Assembly: GCA_016711095.1 (NCBI GenBank)
Contig: JADJTP010000002.1
Span: 248,001 to 312,000, forward strand
Origin: Actinomycetales bacterium
Lineage (GTDB): Bacteria; Actinomycetota; Actinomycetes; Actinomycetales; Dermatophilaceae
DNA length: 64,000 nucleotides
Reading direction: 5' to 3'
Both the position numbers and the translations under genes were made by a program. Below are positions 62,816 to 64,000 of this stretch, one piece after another. The number at the start of each line of letters is the position of its first letter. Within the stretch, counting starts at the first letter, position 1. The notes beneath the pieces are model-generated. The model had not been told where the DNA came from, ran no database searches, and saw nothing but the letters and a program-made list of their open reading frames with translations.

Positions 62816-63996
62816 CACGACGCTCCCCGCGGGGCCAAACGCAGCACGGGCTGACCGGGCGCGACCTCGTCGCCGTCGCGTACCAGCCACTGGCTCACCC
62901 ATCCACCCTGCGGCGCACCGACCGGCACCTCGGCGCTGTCGCCGTGCACGTGGGCTAGGACCGCGCCACGGTCGAGGTGATCCCCGACAGCGACCGGCGC
63001 CTGTCTGAGCACACCCTTGGTCGGGGCAATGACGAAGGTCCATTCAGGGTCGGCAGCGGGGTCCGGTCGGTCGCCGTGTTCGGCCACCATCGCCCGCGCC
63101 TTCTCCAGGTCGTCGGGGGTCCGCAGCGCGAGCAACTCCACGCCTGGCATGGCGCGCTTGGCCAGACCGACAAGGGTTCCGGCCGGCGGCACTTCGATGA
63201 GCCCGGTGACCCCGAGGTCAACCATGGTCTGCATGCACAGATCCCAGCGAACCGGCGAATTCACTTGGCTGACCAGCCGATCCAGCACCTCGCGACCGGA
63301 ACGGACGATGTGCCCGTCTCGGTTGGACACCAGTCGCGTGTGGGCCTCGCGCGTCGTGATGGCCCGGGCATAGCCGGCCAGCCGCTCGACTGCCGGAGCC
63401 ATGTGGGAGGTGTGAAACGCGCCCGCGACCGGCAGCGGGACAATCCGGGCCTTGGCCGGGGGAGCGGCCGCCAACGAGGCGAGCTGCTCCAGGGTGCCGG
63501 CGGCGACGACCTGGCCGGCGGTGTTCATGTTGGCGGCTGTGAGGCCGGCGAGCTCGATCGCGGCCAGCACCTCGTCGGCGTCACCGCCGATCACGGCGCT
63601 CATACCGGTCGGCGTAACCAGGCCGGCCCTGGCCATCTGCCGGCCCCGCTCCCGGACGAAGACGAGGGCCTGCTCGGCGGTGATGACTCCGGTGGCCGCC
63701 GCGGCGGTTATCTCCCCGACGGAGTGTCCGGCGCCGACGGACACCTTGGTGAACCCTTCCGACGGCCTGGGGAAGAGCTCCAGCAGCGCCGCCAACCCGG
63801 ATGCGACGATGAGCGGCTGCGCGATCGCAGTGTCGCGGATCGTCTCGGCATCCGACTCGGTCCCGTGCTCGAGCAGATCGATCCCAGCGACCGTTGTGAA
63901 CCAGCCCATCCGGTCGCGACAGGTGTCGAGCTCAAGCCACGGGGCGAGTAGTCCGGGCGCTTGAGCCCCTTGTCCGGGGCAGACGATCGCGAGCAC
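62815..63996 (-). CDS. fabD: Malonyl-CoA:ACP transacylase with C-terminal lipoyl/biotinyl-like domain
   Basis: 393 residues from the GTG at 63996, four bases from the window edge, so an upstream start cannot be excluded. Catalytic GHSVGE (Ser) and GQGAQ are intact and the His region AFHTSHMAPA is present. Standard FabD has about 310 residues. The last 75 (VIAPTKGVLRQAPVAVGDHLDRGAVLAHV...WLVRDGDEVAPGQPVLRLAP) resemble a barrel-sandwich lipoyl/biotinyl fold, but the turn where the modified Lys should sit reads HGDSAEVPVG and has no Lys. First visible gene of the fab operon. Confidence 0.93.
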   Translation of the reverse strand: MLAIVCPGQGAQAPGLLAPWLELDTCRDRMGWFTTVAGIDLLEHGTESDAETIRDTAIAQPLIVASGLAALLELFPRPSEGFTKVSVGAGHSVGEITAAAATGVITAEQALVFVRERGRQMARAGLVTPTGMSAVIGGDADEVLAAIELAGLTAANMNTAGQVVAAGTLEQLASLAAAPPAKARIVPLPVAGAFHTSHMAPAVERLAGYARAITTREAHTRLVSNRDGHIVRSGREVLDRLVSQVNSPVRWDLCMQTMVDLGVTGLIEVPPAGTLVGLAKRAMPGVELLALRTPDDLEKARAMVAEHGDRPDPAADPEWTFVIAPTKGVLRQAPVAVGDHLDRGAVLAHVHGDSAEVPVGAPQGGWVSQWLVRDGDEVAPGQPVLRLAPRGAS

Positions 63997-64000
63997 GGAC

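Overview
The window is strongly G+C-rich chromosomal DNA of an actinobacterium. Gene content and order (phoH-ybeY-CBS protein-era, recO, Z-prenyl synthase, dgt-dnaG, a DUF3145 gene beside fabF-acpP-fabH-fabD) point to the Micrococcales. A Dermatophilaceae/Intrasporangiaceae member is my best guess, but this is inference from content only. I see no insertion sequence, prophage, CRISPR array or plasmid gene; almost everything is dense housekeeping DNA.

Layout. 44-4911: PhoH, YbeY, a CBS membrane protein, Era and a PIG-L deacetylase. 4985-8982: a protealysin-like M4 protease, leuA behind a leader-peptide attenuator, and AlkB. 9169-12121: recO, a DUF559/AbiEi-like gene bracketed by palindromic repeats, a long polypurine tract, and a prenyl transferase. 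12150-15407: a zinc-uptake operon (znuA-znuC-znuB-zur) behind a Zur-type operator. 15505-24856: GNAT, glyS, hydrolase, dusB, YdeI-like, DUF3806-like, dgt and dnaG. 24856-26344: an unknown gene, tRNA-Asn and a phosphopantetheinyl transferase.

26355-47645 is the most unusual part: a 21-kb block of six genes on the minus strand, in transcription order etfB, etfA, etfD (membrane Fe-S ETF:quinone oxidoreductase), an acyl-CoA dehydrogenase, a 3228-residue PUFA-synthase-like polyketide synthase (KS-AT-KS-6xACP-KR-DH), and a eukaryote-style multidomain acyl-CoA carboxylase. All six carrier domains carry Thr where the phosphopantetheine Ser should be, and the biotin carboxylase half of the carboxylase lacks the ATP-grasp loop region and several catalytic residues. 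A phosphopantetheinyl transferase gene lies convergent to the block. Together they look like a dedicated lipid or polyene pathway tied to acyl-CoA oxidation, with unusual chemistry or partly degenerate enzymes.

47846-64000: a gluABCD-type amino-acid ABC transporter, an alkaline-phosphatase-fold enzyme, an SGNH lipoprotein, indolepyruvate:ferredoxin oxidoreductase (iorAB), a Na+/H+ antiporter with a C-terminal UBP zinc finger, a tRNA with anticodon CAT, a small secreted protein, DUF3145, and the type II fatty-acid operon fabD-fabH-acpP-fabF.

Two window-wide points. First, the 7-mer GTATGCC/GGCATAC occurs about 70 times by my hand count, roughly ten times expectation, in both orientations and in several reading frames. 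Second, five genes between 14 and 30 kb carry single-base indels, nearly all in G or C runs. Several pairs restore frame, which suggests sequencing error rather than gene decay; these genes are annotated as CDS with the shift noted.
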